A stretch of 5,697 nucleotides of DNA from Proteobacteria bacterium ST_bin14 (lineage in GTDB: Bacteria; Pseudomonadota; Alphaproteobacteria; Sphingomonadales; Sphingomonadaceae). The stretch is taken from contig MSXR01000032.1 of the NCBI GenBank assembly GCA_002083655.1, positions 354 through 6,050 on the forward strand, read 5' to 3'. A model generated the notes under the pieces. That model was not told the origin of the DNA. It did no database searches and saw only the letters and a list, made by a program, of their open reading frames with translations. Shown here one piece after another: positions 5,373-5,697 of the stretch. The translations under genes and the position numbers were made by a program. The number at the start of each line of letters is the position of its first letter. The stretch's first letter is position 1.

Positions 5373-5571
5373 GCGCTCCTGGTGCACCGCCCGCGCGACG
5401 ATCACCCGTTTCGCCGCGCCATCGCTGCTCCGTCTGTCAACGCCATCTCGGGCGATATGATGGGGATGGGATGATGTGAACGGGCAGGGCGCTGGCCGAC
5501 GAGGCAACGCCATGCTGGCAAATCCCGCACGCGGCTACCCCCCATGATACCCCGTCCGCGGTGTTGTCGCT
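5373..5571. other. Spacer between convergent genes, no gene seen
   Basis: This 199-base stretch separates the porin terminator from the stop codon of the transglycosylase gene on the minus strand. Frames open on either strand have no ribosome binding site or recognisable domain; the minus-strand frame that crosses it is the antisense of the porin. A purine-rich stretch of GATGGG/GATG repeats lies at 5457-5477. No clear terminator for the minus-strand gene was found. Confidence 0.45.
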
Positions 5572-5697
5572 TCATTCCGTCTGAGCGGTTGCAACACCAC
5601 CATTGCGCTTCAGATCGCTGTCGATCAGCAGGCGTGGCTGGCCGAGGCGGGCCCGGTAGACCTGGACATTCTCCATCACCCGCATGACGTAGTTTCG
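5572..5697 (-). CDS. C-terminal end of a soluble (Slt-type) lytic murein transglycosylase (partial)
   Basis: The last 41 codons of a minus-strand gene enter from the right edge and stop at TGA (5574-5572). The peptide begins RNYVMRVMENVQVYRARLGQ and continues PRLLIDSDLKRNGGVATAQTE. RNYV-RV-EN-QVYRARL is the characteristic end of the lytic transglycosylase domain in alphaproteobacterial Slt proteins, followed by a short variable tail. These periplasmic enzymes cut the MurNAc-GlcNAc bond of peptidoglycan, leaving 1,6-anhydro-MurNAc ends. The catalytic glutamate and the N-terminal superhelical domain lie outside the window. The gene is convergent to the porin gene. The family call rests on this short but distinctive motif. 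Confidence 0.8.
   Translation of the reverse strand, partial: RNYVMRVMENVQVYRARLGQPRLLIDSDLKRNGGVATAQTE

Noticed and set aside
5435..5440. TTGACA on the minus strand as a promoter for a small gene
   Set aside because: The DNA at the -10 distance is GC-rich without a TATAAT-like box, and no following open frame with a ribosome binding site exists.
4584..5513. 309-residue open frame on the minus strand
   Set aside because: It is antisense to most of the porin gene; the porin frame has a signal peptide and family motifs, while this one has Arg/Thr-rich, domainless sequence of the kind produced by reading GC-rich genes backwards.
1..5697. Mobile elements, tRNA/rRNA genes, defence or toxin-antitoxin systems
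   Set aside because: No terminal inverted repeats, transposase or integrase motifs, tRNA cloverleaf or toxin-antitoxin-like gene pair could be found; the gene content is ordinary envelope housekeeping.

Overview
The window reads as chromosomal DNA of an alphaproteobacterium, most likely of the order Hyphomicrobiales (Rhizobiales). The strongest pointer is the large gene on the right, a Porin_2-family (Brucella Omp2b/RopA-type) outer-membrane porin, a family typical of that order. Supporting pointers are a helix-hairpin-helix C-terminal module of the kind found on alphaproteobacterial NuoE, a BON-plus-OmpA envelope protein, and the last 41 residues of an Slt-type lytic transglycosylase. Codon use is GC-rich in all genes; a closer taxonomic call is not supported.

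Layout. (1) Positions 3-80 may hold the last 25 codons of an upstream membrane protein. (2) Positions 120-2021 encode an inner-membrane-anchored periplasmic protein: one N-terminal membrane helix, a string of degenerate BON-like modules that fall into about three 115-120-residue repeats, a 60-residue proline-rich spacer, and a C-terminal OmpA peptidoglycan-binding domain. (3) After 46 bases comes 2068-3036, a three-helix membrane protein with a long Ala/Pro linker and a C-terminal helix-hairpin-helix domain; the two genes look like one operon. (4) Positions 3037-3785 are non-coding: first a part of ordinary composition ending in a terminator-like hairpin, then a very AT-rich island (20% G+C over 3361-3600, counted by hand). 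The island holds a near-consensus promoter and a perfect inverted repeat and leads into a leader of about 214 bases. (5) Positions 3786-5318 encode the porin, closed by a textbook intrinsic terminator at 5341-5372. (6) A 199-base spacer without a visible gene precedes the 3' end of the convergent lytic transglycosylase gene, which runs off the right edge.

The shared theme is the cell envelope: a peptidoglycan-tethered inner-membrane protein and its membrane partner, a general-diffusion porin, and a peptidoglycan-cleaving enzyme. I see no mobile element, CRISPR array, RNA gene or defence-type system. The points most worth a second look are the internal repeat structure of the OmpA-like protein, the membrane-anchored helix-hairpin-helix domain, and the operator-like architecture upstream of the porin.
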